64,000 nt of DNA, from NCBI GenBank assembly GCA_031292555.1, contig JARLGV010000104.1:1-64000 (forward strand), written 5' to 3'. The DNA is from Fimbriimonas sp. GTDB lineage: Bacteria > Armatimonadota > Fimbriimonadia > Fimbriimonadales > Fimbriimonadaceae. The translations under genes were made by a program, and so were the position numbers. Shown in pieces: positions 32,778 to 41,678 of the stretch. The notes under the pieces are model-generated. The model ran no database searches, was not told the origin of the DNA, and saw only the letters and a program-made list of their open reading frames with translations. Every line of letters begins with the position of its first letter. Positions within the stretch are counted from its first letter, which is position 1.

Positions 32778-35702
32778 CTAGTGCTGGGTCAGAAACTCGT
32801 CGGTGTTCATCAAAGTCGAGCAGAGGAGCATCCAACTTGCCTGCTCCGATGGCGACAGGGTCGGGGATTGCGGTGAATCTCCCACTGCCAGCAGCTTCCT
32901 CGAATCAGAGGGATCGCTCTTGTACCGTGTTCGGAATTGTGACAGTTCGTGCTTGAGGACGTCCGTCTCTTTTGGCCTGGGCGCCCGACCCCAAGCTATC
33001 TGGCAGGCACGGATGAGCCTGTCGTCGTCGCCGCCTTTTGCTTGTAGCAGATGCTGTGCCATCAGGCGGCTGGCCTCTAGGAATTCAGGCTCGTTCATGG
33101 TCGTAAGTGCCTGCAATGGAGTGTTCGTCACCGCTCGGCGCACGGTGCACGTGTCACGTAACGGCGCGTCGAACGTAACCATAACGGGCGGAGGCGCGGT
33201 TCGTTTCCAAAAAAGATAGATGCTTCTTCGGTAAATCGACCGGTCCTTGTCGCGAACGTAAATGTGCGTTCCGCTAGCAGGATCCGAGGCGCCTTCCCAG
33301 AGTCCGCTGGGTTGATAAGGTTTGAATCCGTGTCCGCCCTGCTCAAGTTCGAGCAATCCGCCAGCCGCAAGCGCCTTGTCTCGAATGACCTCGGCATCCA
33401 AACGGAAACGCGGCCCGCGGCTGACGAGTCGGTTCTCCGGGTCCCTAAGCAGCTTGTCTCGGCTGATGCGAGAACTCTGACGGAACGTCGCCGAAGTCAC
33501 GATCAATCGATTGAGTTGTTTGACACTCCACCCGTTCCGTTCGAACGTTACGGCAAGATAGTCCAACAACTGCTGGTTGACCGGCCACTCGCCTTGACTG
33601 CCGAAGTCCTCCGAGGTCTTCACGATGCCAACGCCAAAATGCTGCTGCCAAACCCGGTTGACGAAAACTCTCGACACCAACGGATTCGAGGGTGAGACCA
33701 TCCAGTCTGCGAGACCAAGGCGATTTAGCGGGGCTCCCGCCGGCAATTGCCCAAGGGCAGCCGGCAGATGGCGGACCACCGGGTCTCCAATTTGATCGTA
33801 CTGACCTCGCTTCAGGATGAACGTTGGGCGCGGGTTCTCCATTTCCTGGGCGATTAGGGTCATCGGGATGGCGTTCTCAAGTTCGGCTTTCGACTTATCG
33901 AGCGCTCGATAACGCTGGGACGTGGGATTCGATGGGCCGAGGCGGAGGAATGTCGCGCAAAGCTCCCGTCGATTTTCGATGGCGGATGGTTCTGCTCGGT
34001 AGGAAGCGACGACTTTCTTGATTGCGGATACGTCCGGGTCGGCAAATCGGATGTTCAGTCCGTCGACGCTGATCCCGTTAATGACCTTGACGACCAATTG
34101 GTTATCGCCGGCATGGAAGTCGCCCGTGACCTTATCGATTCCCTGATCGACACCCCGGTTCACCTTGTTGGAGTGGATTAGCTTTCCGTTCAGCCAAACC
34201 CTAACCGCATCGTCACTGGATACGCCGAACTGCAGTCGCTTCGCTGTGCGAAAGCGAACAACTCCTCGTACGTAGACTGATGCGTTGTCAACACCCACCA
34301 GGTTCGCCTCATCCTTGCCGATCTCGAATTTCAGAGGCTTCCAGACCGCATCGCCAGTCTGTCCCGGCTCAGCCGGCTCCGGTTTGTCGAACGCCTCGTC
34401 GAAGCTTGCCGACCGATAGACCGGACTGATTTGCCAGGCGCTGGTCGTCGGCTCCTCGTCGCTACGCTGCCCAAGCCATGTCACGGCCTGTTTGGGATCG
34501 ACCTCATCTCGAAGTCGGTCGAGTTCCCTCTGCATGGAGGCGAGCCGGGCCTCTTGATCGGGGTATGGCGCCCGTACTACCGGTGGCGGAAGCAGGATGT
34601 TGTCGTCGAGAGGCTTGTCTTTCGTGCTATCGAAGAATGCGTACAGCCCGTAATAGTCCTTCTGCTTGATCGGGTCGTACTTATGGTCGTGGCACTTCGC
34701 GCAACCGAATGTTAGCCCCAAGAAGACGGTTGAAGTGGTGTCCACCCGGTCAAACGTGTTGCGAGCGAGAAACTCCTCAGGGATCGCTCCGCCTTCGTTC
34801 GAGGTCAGATTTGCACGCACATAGCCGGTTGCGACCAATTGCTCATTCGTAGGGTTTGGCAGCAAATCGCCTGCCAACTGGAACAGAGCGAACTTATTGA
34901 AGGGGAGGTCCCGGTTGAAGGCCCGAACCACCCAATCGCGGTATGGGTAGATTCCTCTTTCGTTGTCGAGTTGGAGTCCGTGCGTGTCGGCATAGCGAAC
35001 GGCATCCAGCCAATATCGCGCCTGGTTTTCTCCATAGGTCGTCTCGGTGAGAAGGCGGTCGACGAATCGTTCGTAGGCGCCAGGCTTTCGGTCGTTGCGG
35101 AATCTCGTTAGGTCTCTGCTTGTCGGAGCCAAGCCAGTTAGCGCTTGCGATGCGCGCATCGCAAGAGTGTCTCGATCAGCTTCCGGCTCCGGCTTGAGGC
35201 CCGCTTCGTCCAGCTTCGCCAGCACGAACCGGTCGATCGAATTCTTGCACCAATCTGGATGGCTGACCGTCGGCAGGGAAGGCATTGAGGGCGGTAAATA
35301 TGACCAGTGCTTCTCATATTGGGCGCCTTGGTGAATCCACGTGCGAACAAGCTCGATCTGTTCTGCCGTAAGTGGCTTGACTCCTGAATCCGCTGGCGGC
35401 ATCCGGAATGCCTCGCGTCGCTCGGAGACCCTCTCGATCATCTTGGATTGCTCAGGATGTCGCGGCACGATCGCCGACCCGTCATAGAGAGCTTTGGTGG
35501 CTCCCGCGAACGAATCGAGCCTCAAGCCTGCCGCCGCCTTGGAGACATCGGGCCCGTGGCACTTGAAGCACTTCTGGCCGATGATAGGCATGATGTCGCG
35601 ATCAAAGCTGACCCTCGGCGGGGGCTTCGGCGAAGGCGATTGAACGGCAACGTATCCTAAGAAGCCGTAGAGTGCGAGTGGGACGAGAATGGAGGGCTTC
35701 AT
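32778..35702 (-). CDS. DUF1549/DUF1553 planctomycete-type cytochrome c protein
   Basis: A 974-residue exported protein. An N-terminal helix is followed by a PSCyt1 cytochrome c domain with CFKCH (residues about 45-49) and [12 protein letters not shown]. Then come DUF1549 ([21 protein letters not shown] through [18 protein letters not shown]) with a second haem motif CAKCH, a beta-sandwich carbohydrate-binding-like insert (residues about 430-560), and DUF1553 ([32 protein letters not shown], ending [24 protein letters not shown]). The reaction is not known; these proteins are thought to act at the cell surface in sugar or polymer oxidation. The stop abuts the DUF1501 start. Confidence 0.93.
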   Translation of the reverse strand: MKPSILVPLALYGFLGYVAVQSPSPKPPPRVSFDRDIMPIIGQKCFKCHGPDVSKAAAGLRLDSFAGATKALYDGSAIVPRHPEQSKMIERVSERREAFRMPPADSGVKPLTAEQIELVRTWIHQGAQYEKHWSYLPPSMPSLPTVSHPDWCKNSIDRFVLAKLDEAGLKPEPEADRDTLAMRASQALTGLAPTSRDLTRFRNDRKPGAYERFVDRLLTETTYGENQARYWLDAVRYADTHGLQLDNERGIYPYRDWVVRAFNRDLPFNKFALFQLAGDLLPNPTNEQLVATGYVRANLTSNEGGAIPEEFLARNTFDRVDTTSTVFLGLTFGCAKCHDHKYDPIKQKDYYGLYAFFDSTKDKPLDDNILLPPPVVRAPYPDQEARLASMQRELDRLRDEVDPKQAVTWLGQRSDEEPTTSAWQISPVYRSASFDEAFDKPEPAEPGQTGDAVWKPLKFEIGKDEANLVGVDNASVYVRGVVRFRTAKRLQFGVSSDDAVRVWLNGKLIHSNKVNRGVDQGIDKVTGDFHAGDNQLVVKVINGISVDGLNIRFADPDVSAIKKVVASYRAEPSAIENRRELCATFLRLGPSNPTSQRYRALDKSKAELENAIPMTLIAQEMENPRPTFILKRGQYDQIGDPVVRHLPAALGQLPAGAPLNRLGLADWMVSPSNPLVSRVFVNRVWQQHFGVGIVKTSEDFGSQGEWPVNQQLLDYLAVTFERNGWSVKQLNRLIVTSATFRQSSRISRDKLLRDPENRLVSRGPRFRLDAEVIRDKALAAGGLLELEQGGHGFKPYQPSGLWEGASDPASGTHIYVRDKDRSIYRRSIYLFWKRTAPPPVMVTFDAPLRDTCTVRRAVTNTPLQALTTMNEPEFLEASRLMAQHLLQAKGGDDDRLIRACQIAWGRAPRPKETDVLKHELSQFRTRYKSDPSDSRKLLAVGDSPQSPTLSPSEQASWMLLCSTLMNTDEFLTQH

Positions 35703-35773
35703 CGCTTCGAAGATGAACGGGACGGATCGAACCGCAAGTCATTGTACAGGAGACAGCGCCATCGGGCCGGAAG

Positions 35774-36919
35774 TTATCGGGTCTGGTCCAATAGCCTCCA
35801 GAATTCTCCAGGGTTCTTTGATATAGCATTTAGCGTGGCTTGCTCATCGAGTTCGGAGTTTCGACCGAGGCGTGCCGCTGCTCGAACCCGTAGAGATCGC
35901 CGGAAACCAGACGACATCACGCGGGGTTCGCTTTGCTTTGGAAACGATTTGAGGAAGTAGATCTCGGTGGTCTTTAGGTTCATCGACGAACTGCTCACTT
36001 CTAGCTCTGACGAGACTTGGGGAGTCGAAAGGAGAGGTGTTCCTGTATTTGCGGCTCGGGTCGGTAACGAATCAGACGCTTGATCCTCGTCTTCTTTGCC
36101 GGCAATTGCCAGAACGATCGCCGTGTTACGGGCCGGATGGACGACTCCAAGCGTGGGTTCGATCATCGACCAGCTTCCGTTGTCGCTCCAGTACTCGGTT
36201 AGCCATTGTTCCGCAAAGGCGCCGCGAACCCACGTGGGTAGATAAGCGACAGTTCGTGCAGCCACGCCTGCAGCTCGAAGGATCGCCGCACAGAGATTTG
36301 CGCGATTCAAGCTGTTTCCACCGCCGCTCAGTCCGGACGTGGCGTCCCACCCGTTAAGCGAGGAATCCAAGCTGGGCTTGTTCTTGGCAACCCACATGAC
36401 CGTCCTATGTACAAATTCGTCGGTGTCCGAATTGCCTTCCTTGAGGTGAATGGCCAAGGACTTGACCTTCGGGTCCGATGCCTGAACACATAGGGTGCTC
36501 CCGAGCCAAGGCTTGAATTGCCTGACCATGGTTCGAAGGACCGGCTCGGAAGGGAGAAGTACTTTGGCCGAGTATCCGACGACGGCGCCGTTTGCATCGG
36601 GTGCTACTTGGGCCTCGATGACTGAATTGAGGCCGTCCTTGCGATCCCTCCACGCCCATCCTTTGAGAGCATTGGCCGGCTGGCAAAATACGGCAAACGA
36701 CACCAACGTCTGGCCTGAGTAGTTCGATGGCGCAGGAAAGGTCACGATCCCCGCAACCCCTGGACGGCGCGAGTTGACGGGCAGTCGCATTATGAACTCA
36801 GAAAGTGTCGGACCATGGGTCGGGCGATGATAGAACTGGGGGTACACCGGTTCTTCTTTGGGCTCGCGATCGATCGTCTGCGGAACTTGAAAAATGCTCA
36901 GTAGGGCCAGCAGGACCAT
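35774..36919 (-). CDS. secreted transglutaminase-like protein, catalytic Cys and His replaced
   Basis: A 381-residue paralogue of the gene at 40340-41482, alignable without gaps to at least residue 254. A short hydrophobic start (MVLLALLSIFQV) suggests export. An N-terminal beta domain (PQFYHRPTHGPTLSEF) is followed by a transglutaminase core (NRANLCAAILRAAGVAART, then WLTEYWSDNGSWSMIEPT). At the catalytic positions the sequence has Ser203 (GGGNSLNRA) and Gln238 (AEQWLTEYW) where the paralogue has Cys203 and His238, so it is probably not a papain-like catalyst and may be a binding protein. It diverges from a PQQ-like beta-propeller gene. A -10 TATACT lies seven bases before the ATG. Confidence 0.8.
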   Translation of the reverse strand: MVLLALLSIFQVPQTIDREPKEEPVYPQFYHRPTHGPTLSEFIMRLPVNSRRPGVAGIVTFPAPSNYSGQTLVSFAVFCQPANALKGWAWRDRKDGLNSVIEAQVAPDANGAVVGYSAKVLLPSEPVLRTMVRQFKPWLGSTLCVQASDPKVKSLAIHLKEGNSDTDEFVHRTVMWVAKNKPSLDSSLNGWDATSGLSGGGNSLNRANLCAAILRAAGVAARTVAYLPTWVRGAFAEQWLTEYWSDNGSWSMIEPTLGVVHPARNTAIVLAIAGKEDEDQASDSLPTRAANTGTPLLSTPQVSSELEVSSSSMNLKTTEIYFLKSFPKQSEPRVMSSGFRRSLRVRAAARLGRNSELDEQATLNAISKNPGEFWRLLDQTR

Positions 36920-36926
36920 GGTTCTC

Positions 36927-36932
36927 AGTATA
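36927..36932 (-). promoter_or_regulatory. -10 element TATACT, leaderless start
   Basis: TATACT on the minus strand ends seven bases before the ATG of the Cys-less transglutaminase-like gene. The block AGTATAGATNCCT (plus strand) is conserved at the same place before its paralogue at 41.5 kb. The -35 is weak. Confidence 0.5.
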
Positions 36933-37099
36933 GATCCCTAAACGCTGCCCGGCAGTTTCACTGGTCCGTAGGTGCTACCTGGGCGCGATTGGTCGCACGT
37001 AAGGCCCTTAGGCTCCTCAAGCGCATTGCGATCCGATAGAATGGACGGCATTGGAATCGCTGCATTCCGACATTTCCATCTTGTCTCGATTTGTGCTTC

Positions 37100-39481
37100 A
37101 TGAAATCCCACATGCCGTCCCACGCCGTTTCCGCACGACTCAGCGCCCTAGTTATCCTCGCCTTGTTGGGTAGCGCTGCCCCATCTCAAACCGCGGTCAC
37201 AACCTATCACAACGATATGGCTCGGACTGGCCTCAATCCGAACGAGCGAATATTGAATACAGCCAACGTCAATTCAAGCACGTTCGGCATGCTGTACAGT
37301 TTGCCCGTCGACGGTCAGGTTTACGCTCAGCCTCTGTATTTGCCGTCCGTCAGAATTCCAGGCAAGGGTATTCACAACGTGCTCTACGTTGCCACCGAGC
37401 ACAATTCAGTCTATGCATTCGACGCCGATAGCAACACTGGGCCGAACGCAAAGCCGCTCTGGCATGTGAACTTTGGACCCTCCGTGCCCAACTGGGATAC
37501 AGGTTCGGGAGACATTTACCCCGAGATTGGCATCACCAGCACTCCTGTTATCGGCCCAGCGACCTTCAACAACGTGAATCCGGTGCTGTTCGTTGTGTCA
37601 AAGGTCAAAACGGTCGACCAGAGCAACAATGCCGTCTACACGCAGAAGCTCCATGCCCTCGACACGACTTCGGGCGCGGAACGCTTAGGCGGCCCGGTCG
37701 TTGTTCAGGGTAGCGTGCCAGGCACAGGCGATGGGTCGGTAAACGGCACGGTGACCTTCAACTCGCTGATTCAGCAGAGTCGAGCCGCGTTACTTCTTGT
37801 GCCGCCTTCGACGAACATCGTACTTCCACCAGCGAAAGGACATGCGGCGGCCACGTCGGCAAACGGAACCCTGTACCTGACCTTCGCGTCGCACGGCGAC
37901 AACGGCCCCTATCACGGCTGGGTGATCGCCTATGACGCCGGAAACCTCAAGCAGCTTGGCATTCTCAACACGACTCCCAACGGCTTGACCGACCCAAGCG
38001 GTTATCCGATTGCCGCGGGCGGGATTTGGCAAAGCGGATCGGGCCCGGCGAGCGACGGAAAGAGCATCTTCTTCTCAACGGGTAACGGGAAGTTCGACCC
38101 TATAACCGGCTCGTATGGTGACTCGATTCTGCGGGTCCCCAATCGTGTCTTCAAAGTTGCCGATTACTTCACTCCATCCGATCAACTCAACCTCGACGAT
38201 TACGATGCCGATTTGGGCTCTGGCGGCGTCATGCTGCTGCCTCGGATAGTGGGCTCAAGCGCCCATCCCAACCTCCTGGTTCAGTCGGGAAAGGAGGGGA
38301 CGCTATATATGCTGGATCAGGCCAATCTAGGAAAGTACAACGTCAACGACGTAACCGTGCAGGAACTGGCCTACACGATGGGGGGAATCTGGGGCGCCCC
38401 TGCCTATTTCAACGGCAACGTCTATTACGGCCCCACCTACAGCAATGTGCTCGCATTCCCGGTCAAGAACGGCCAATTTACGACGGGCGCCGCTAATCAG
38501 GCAAGTCCGACATACTTCGCCTACCCCGGAGCAGGAATCAGCATCTCATCCAACGGCAATGCAAACGGCATCGTTTGGGCGATTCAGAGCGATGGATACA
38601 ACTCGGGCTACGCTGCGAACCTCTTTGCCTATGACGCCACGAATCTGGGATCTCTCCTGTATGGCACGACCGACACCAGCGGCCGCGACATCCTAGGTCC
38701 AGCGGTGAAGTTCGCCGTACCAACAGTTGCCGACGGACGAGTATTCGTGGGTGTCGACGGTTCGGTCGGCGTGTTCGGACTCGGTAAATGGGCGGCGACC
38801 CCGACGATCCTACCTGCCAGTGGCACATATCAGGGCGCGATTCAAGTCCAGTTGTCGGATGCGACACCGGGCGCCAAGATCTTCTACACGACCGACGGGT
38901 CGTTGCCGACACAGTCGTCGAACCTGTATACGGGGCCCTTTACGCTTACGGACAGCGCCAATCTGCAGGTCAAGGCATTTTCCTCTGGTCTTGGACAGAG
39001 TGGAATTGCCACTGGAACTTATCTCATTAATCCTGCGATAGGTGCCGGAACTGGCCTTACCGGCAACTATTACGATAACAGTCAGAATCCCGGGGGAACC
39101 CCAACCGTAAGCGAAACCGATCCGCAGGTCGACTTCGACTGGAACGGGAATCCGCCAGTGAACGGAGTTGCCGGTTCAAACTGGGCAGGCGAGTGGCTTG
39201 GTCAGATGCAAGCGGAAACGACCGCGACGTACACTCTCACTACGCTCTCCGACGACGGCGTACAGGTCTACATCAATGGGGTCAAAGTCATCGACGACTA
39301 CAATTACCACGCACCGGCCACGGACTTGGCAACGATCACGCTTCAGCGTGGCGTAAAGTACAACATTGACATCAAGTATTTCCAAGGCGGCGGCGGTTCT
39401 GTGTTGAAGCTGTACTGGTCCGCTCCGGGAATTCCGAAGACCATCGTGCCGACGAGTCAGCTCTTTCCGGTTTCGGGGTAG
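37100..39481 (+). CDS. secreted PQQ-like beta-propeller with chitobiase-C and PA14 domains (copy 1)
   Basis: A ~793-residue exported protein. After the signal peptide, residues about 35-560 form a BamB/PQQ-like propeller (VTTYHNDMARTGLNPNE, VDGQVYAQPLYLP, LYVATEHNSVYAFDAD, LHALDTTSGAE, GITSTPVIG). A chitobiase/beta-hexosaminidase C-terminal-type repeat follows (PASGTYQGAIQVQLSDATPGAKIFYTTDGSLPTQSS), then a PA14 domain (GLTGNYYDNS, TLSDDGVQVYINGVKVIDDY, LKLYWSAPG). The PA14 and chitobiase-C modules point to carbohydrate binding. Whether PQQ is bound is unclear; no oxidase residues are evident. The track's TTG at 37091 is upstream; ATG 37100 is preferred. It diverges from the transglutaminase-like gene and is paralogous to 41679-44057. 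Confidence 0.88.
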   Translation: MKSHMPSHAVSARLSALVILALLGSAAPSQTAVTTYHNDMARTGLNPNERILNTANVNSSTFGMLYSLPVDGQVYAQPLYLPSVRIPGKGIHNVLYVATEHNSVYAFDADSNTGPNAKPLWHVNFGPSVPNWDTGSGDIYPEIGITSTPVIGPATFNNVNPVLFVVSKVKTVDQSNNAVYTQKLHALDTTSGAERLGGPVVVQGSVPGTGDGSVNGTVTFNSLIQQSRAALLLVPPSTNIVLPPAKGHAAATSANGTLYLTFASHGDNGPYHGWVIAYDAGNLKQLGILNTTPNGLTDPSGYPIAAGGIWQSGSGPASDGKSIFFSTGNGKFDPITGSYGDSILRVPNRVFKVADYFTPSDQLNLDDYDADLGSGGVMLLPRIVGSSAHPNLLVQSGKEGTLYMLDQANLGKYNVNDVTVQELAYTMGGIWGAPAYFNGNVYYGPTYSNVLAFPVKNGQFTTGAANQASPTYFAYPGAGISISSNGNANGIVWAIQSDGYNSGYAANLFAYDATNLGSLLYGTTDTSGRDILGPAVKFAVPTVADGRVFVGVDGSVGVFGLGKWAATPTILPASGTYQGAIQVQLSDATPGAKIFYTTDGSLPTQSSNLYTGPFTLTDSANLQVKAFSSGLGQSGIATGTYLINPAIGAGTGLTGNYYDNSQNPGGTPTVSETDPQVDFDWNGNPPVNGVAGSNWAGEWLGQMQAETTATYTLTTLSDDGVQVYINGVKVIDDYNYHAPATDLATITLQRGVKYNIDIKYFQGGGGSVLKLYWSAPGIPKTIVPTSQLFPVSG

Positions 39482-39512
39482 CTTTCTCGTCAGCCTTTCC
39501 TGATACCGAAGC

Positions 39513-40205
39513 ATGTCCCGACGAGCCTTTACCCTGATCGAACTCTTGGTCGTGATCGCGATCATCGCGGTCCTCGCCGCACTTCTTTTCCCGGTCTTTG
39601 CTCAGGCAAAGGCCGCTGCGAAGAAGACGGCTTGTATGTCCAACCTTCGCCAACTCGGGCTGGGTTTCCTGATGTACGTTGACGACAGCGACGGAGTCTA
39701 TCCCGATCGGCGCGACCTCAAGTCTGCGATTCCGGGCGGCTATCGACCTTGGACGACATGGCCTCCCGTCGATCCGCGAGCCGGGTGGGCCGAAATGATC
39801 TTGGACCCTTACATTCGGAACACGCAGATCTGGAACTGTCCTGCCATCTTGGGGTCGCCGCTTTCGGATCTGCCGGAAGTGCTTCAAACGACGCCCTCCG
39901 GAGTCGCAGTGCGGACGTGGTTTTGGCGATTCGCTCGTATGGACAACCCGGTGCCGTTGAACTACTGTTGGGGCAAGACCGATCAGCAAGCACTCGCCGA
40001 CCTTCAAATGGCCAAAGATCCAAACGTGGGATACCCGCAAGGTATGGGCGACGTAGAGCTAGCGGTCGATCCCTATTTCCCAGACAACGCCGCGAACGTC
40101 GCTCCCACAATGGCCGGGAAGTCGATCCATGGGAACGGACGCAACCGCGTGTACTTCGACGGTCACGCCAAGTTCTTTATCGACGGCCGATTGAACAACC
40201 GATAA
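39513..40205 (+). CDS. prepilin-type N-terminal cleavage/methylation protein, H-X9-DG type
   Basis: A 230-residue pseudopilin-like protein. [21 protein letters not shown] is the class III leader and helix, followed by [24 protein letters not shown], nearly the same as in the copy at 2969-3808. The C-terminus [17 protein letters not shown] contains the H-X9-DG motif. It starts 31 bp after the first PQQ-like gene in the same direction and is likely co-transcribed with it. Export requires prepilin peptidase. Its function is unknown, perhaps a surface assembly or substrate-binding subunit. Confidence 0.87.
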   Translation: MSRRAFTLIELLVVIAIIAVLAALLFPVFAQAKAAAKKTACMSNLRQLGLGFLMYVDDSDGVYPDRRDLKSAIPGGYRPWTTWPPVDPRAGWAEMILDPYIRNTQIWNCPAILGSPLSDLPEVLQTTPSGVAVRTWFWRFARMDNPVPLNYCWGKTDQQALADLQMAKDPNVGYPQGMGDVELAVDPYFPDNAANVAPTMAGKSIHGNGRNRVYFDGHAKFFIDGRLNNR

Positions 40206-40339
40206 CACGGATAGCAGGCGTATCTGCGGCGAACTGGTTGCCCTCCGTTCTTTCATGGCCGATCACTTGCATTGCGGCGTGCCGATTTGACGCCCTTTTG
40301 CGGCGCATTTTCCGATGTTTCCGATCCGCAGTGAAGTCC

Positions 40340-41482
40340 CTATTGTCGCGCGAGAAGACCGATGAAGTCGCTCGGGCTCTTCGCCACCGCCCGAATAACC
40401 GCTGTTTTGTCCAATCCATCATTCCTCCCAACTCGAGCAGCGGCGATTACACGTTGTGATCGCAGAGAACCTTCTGTCATCACGGTTTGTTCGCTCTGGT
40501 CGGGGAACGTTTTCAGCAGGTGGATTTCATTGATCGCGTCGTCTTCTGCAAGGTCAGCACCGAACAACTCGGGCGATAGCTCGGCGAGCGAGAGGTACGG
40601 CGAGCCGGGCATCGACAGCCGCAGATGCTGAGGATCAAATGCCTTGTTCTCGTCCTGAGGACTGGAAATAGCCAACACGATGACGGTGTTGCGGGCTGGG
40701 TGCTTGACCCCGATCGTTGGTTCGACCATCGCCCAGTTGCCGCTATCGGTCCAGTACTCGGTCAGCCAATGCTGATAGAACTTTCCGCCAAACCACGTGG
40801 GCATATGGGATATCGTACGCGCGGGTATCCCCCGGGCACGTAGGAGTGCGGCGCACAGATTCGCACGGTTCGTGCAACTCCCGCCACACTTGAGTCCGCG
40901 CTTGGCATCGAGCGAACTGAAAGCCTCGCCCTTTTGCCCTTGGTTCATGGCTACCCACATCACCACCTTGTGCACGTATTCGTCCCGCCCCAACGCGCCG
41001 ACCGCCAGTTTTTTGGCAAGCGAGGCGATCTCCGGATCGGCGGACTGCACGCAAGCGGTACTGCCAAGCCAGGGCTTGAATTCGTTTGACATCGTTCGAT
41101 ATACCGGTTCCGAAGGGACAAGCACTAGGGCGGTATACGAAATCCACGCGCCTTTCCCCCCAGGGGCGACCTTGGCTTCGATCACGGAGTTGAGGTGGTC
41201 GGGCCGGTCCTTCCATACCCAACTCTTGAGTGCCGACGGCGGGTCGCTGCTGACACTGAGCGAGACAACCAACTGCCCTGAATAGGACGAAGGCGCCGGA
41301 AACGAGACTACTCCCATGTCCCCCTGCTTGGCGACTTTCACCGGGGCTCTCAGCGTGAATTCCGAGAGAGTCGGCCCGTGGGTAGCCGCATGATAAAACT
41401 GAGGGAAGACCGGATTCTCCTTCGAATCCAGGTCTTGTAGCGCCGGAAAACTTAAAAGTATGAAGCAGGCAAGTGCGAGCAC
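40340..41482 (-). CDS. secreted transglutaminase-like protein with intact Cys-His
   Basis: A 380-residue protein with signal peptide (MLALACFILLSFPAL) and transglutaminase-like core. The catalytic Cys is C203 (GLKCGGSCTNRANLC) and the His is H238 (FYQHWLTEYW); the third position is Glu254 (MVEPT) where many members have Asp. The N-terminal beta domain (FPQFYHAATHGPTLSEF) is shared with the Cys-less paralogue at 35.8 kb. Family members act as proteases, peptide amidases or cross-linkers, often secreted. GTG start; -10 TATACT lies five bases upstream. It diverges from the second PQQ-like gene, repeating the organisation of the first pair. Confidence 0.82.
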   Translation of the reverse strand: MLALACFILLSFPALQDLDSKENPVFPQFYHAATHGPTLSEFTLRAPVKVAKQGDMGVVSFPAPSSYSGQLVVSLSVSSDPPSALKSWVWKDRPDHLNSVIEAKVAPGGKGAWISYTALVLVPSEPVYRTMSNEFKPWLGSTACVQSADPEIASLAKKLAVGALGRDEYVHKVVMWVAMNQGQKGEAFSSLDAKRGLKCGGSCTNRANLCAALLRARGIPARTISHMPTWFGGKFYQHWLTEYWTDSGNWAMVEPTIGVKHPARNTVIVLAISSPQDENKAFDPQHLRLSMPGSPYLSLAELSPELFGADLAEDDAINEIHLLKTFPDQSEQTVMTEGSLRSQRVIAAARVGRNDGLDKTAVIRAVAKSPSDFIGLLARQ

Positions 41483-41487
41483 GATCT

Positions 41488-41517
41488 AGTATAGATGCCT
41501 CCGTGTTGTTGCGCCAA
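41488..41517 (-). promoter_or_regulatory. predicted promoter, leaderless start of intact transglutaminase-like gene
   Basis: TTGGCG (41517-41512), 18 bp, TATACT (41493-41488) on the minus strand, with only five bases between the -10 and the GTG. Transcription would start at or within the first codon. Confidence 0.55.
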
Positions 41518-41678
41518 GGGGCCTCGTTTCCGCCGAAGCCACAAGCAGAAATACGATTTCCTGGAGTCGGTAGGGCAAAAGACCTCAAAACCAGGTCGGC
41601 CGCCAGATGATGCGTGTCAACCTAATAATCCGACTACGGCAGAGCGGATTTAACGCAAGATTATACCATTTCTTTACA

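Noticed and set aside
41607-41678. Extended start of the second PQQ-like gene
   Set aside because: It would put 24 residues before the signal peptide; ATG 41679 begins with it.
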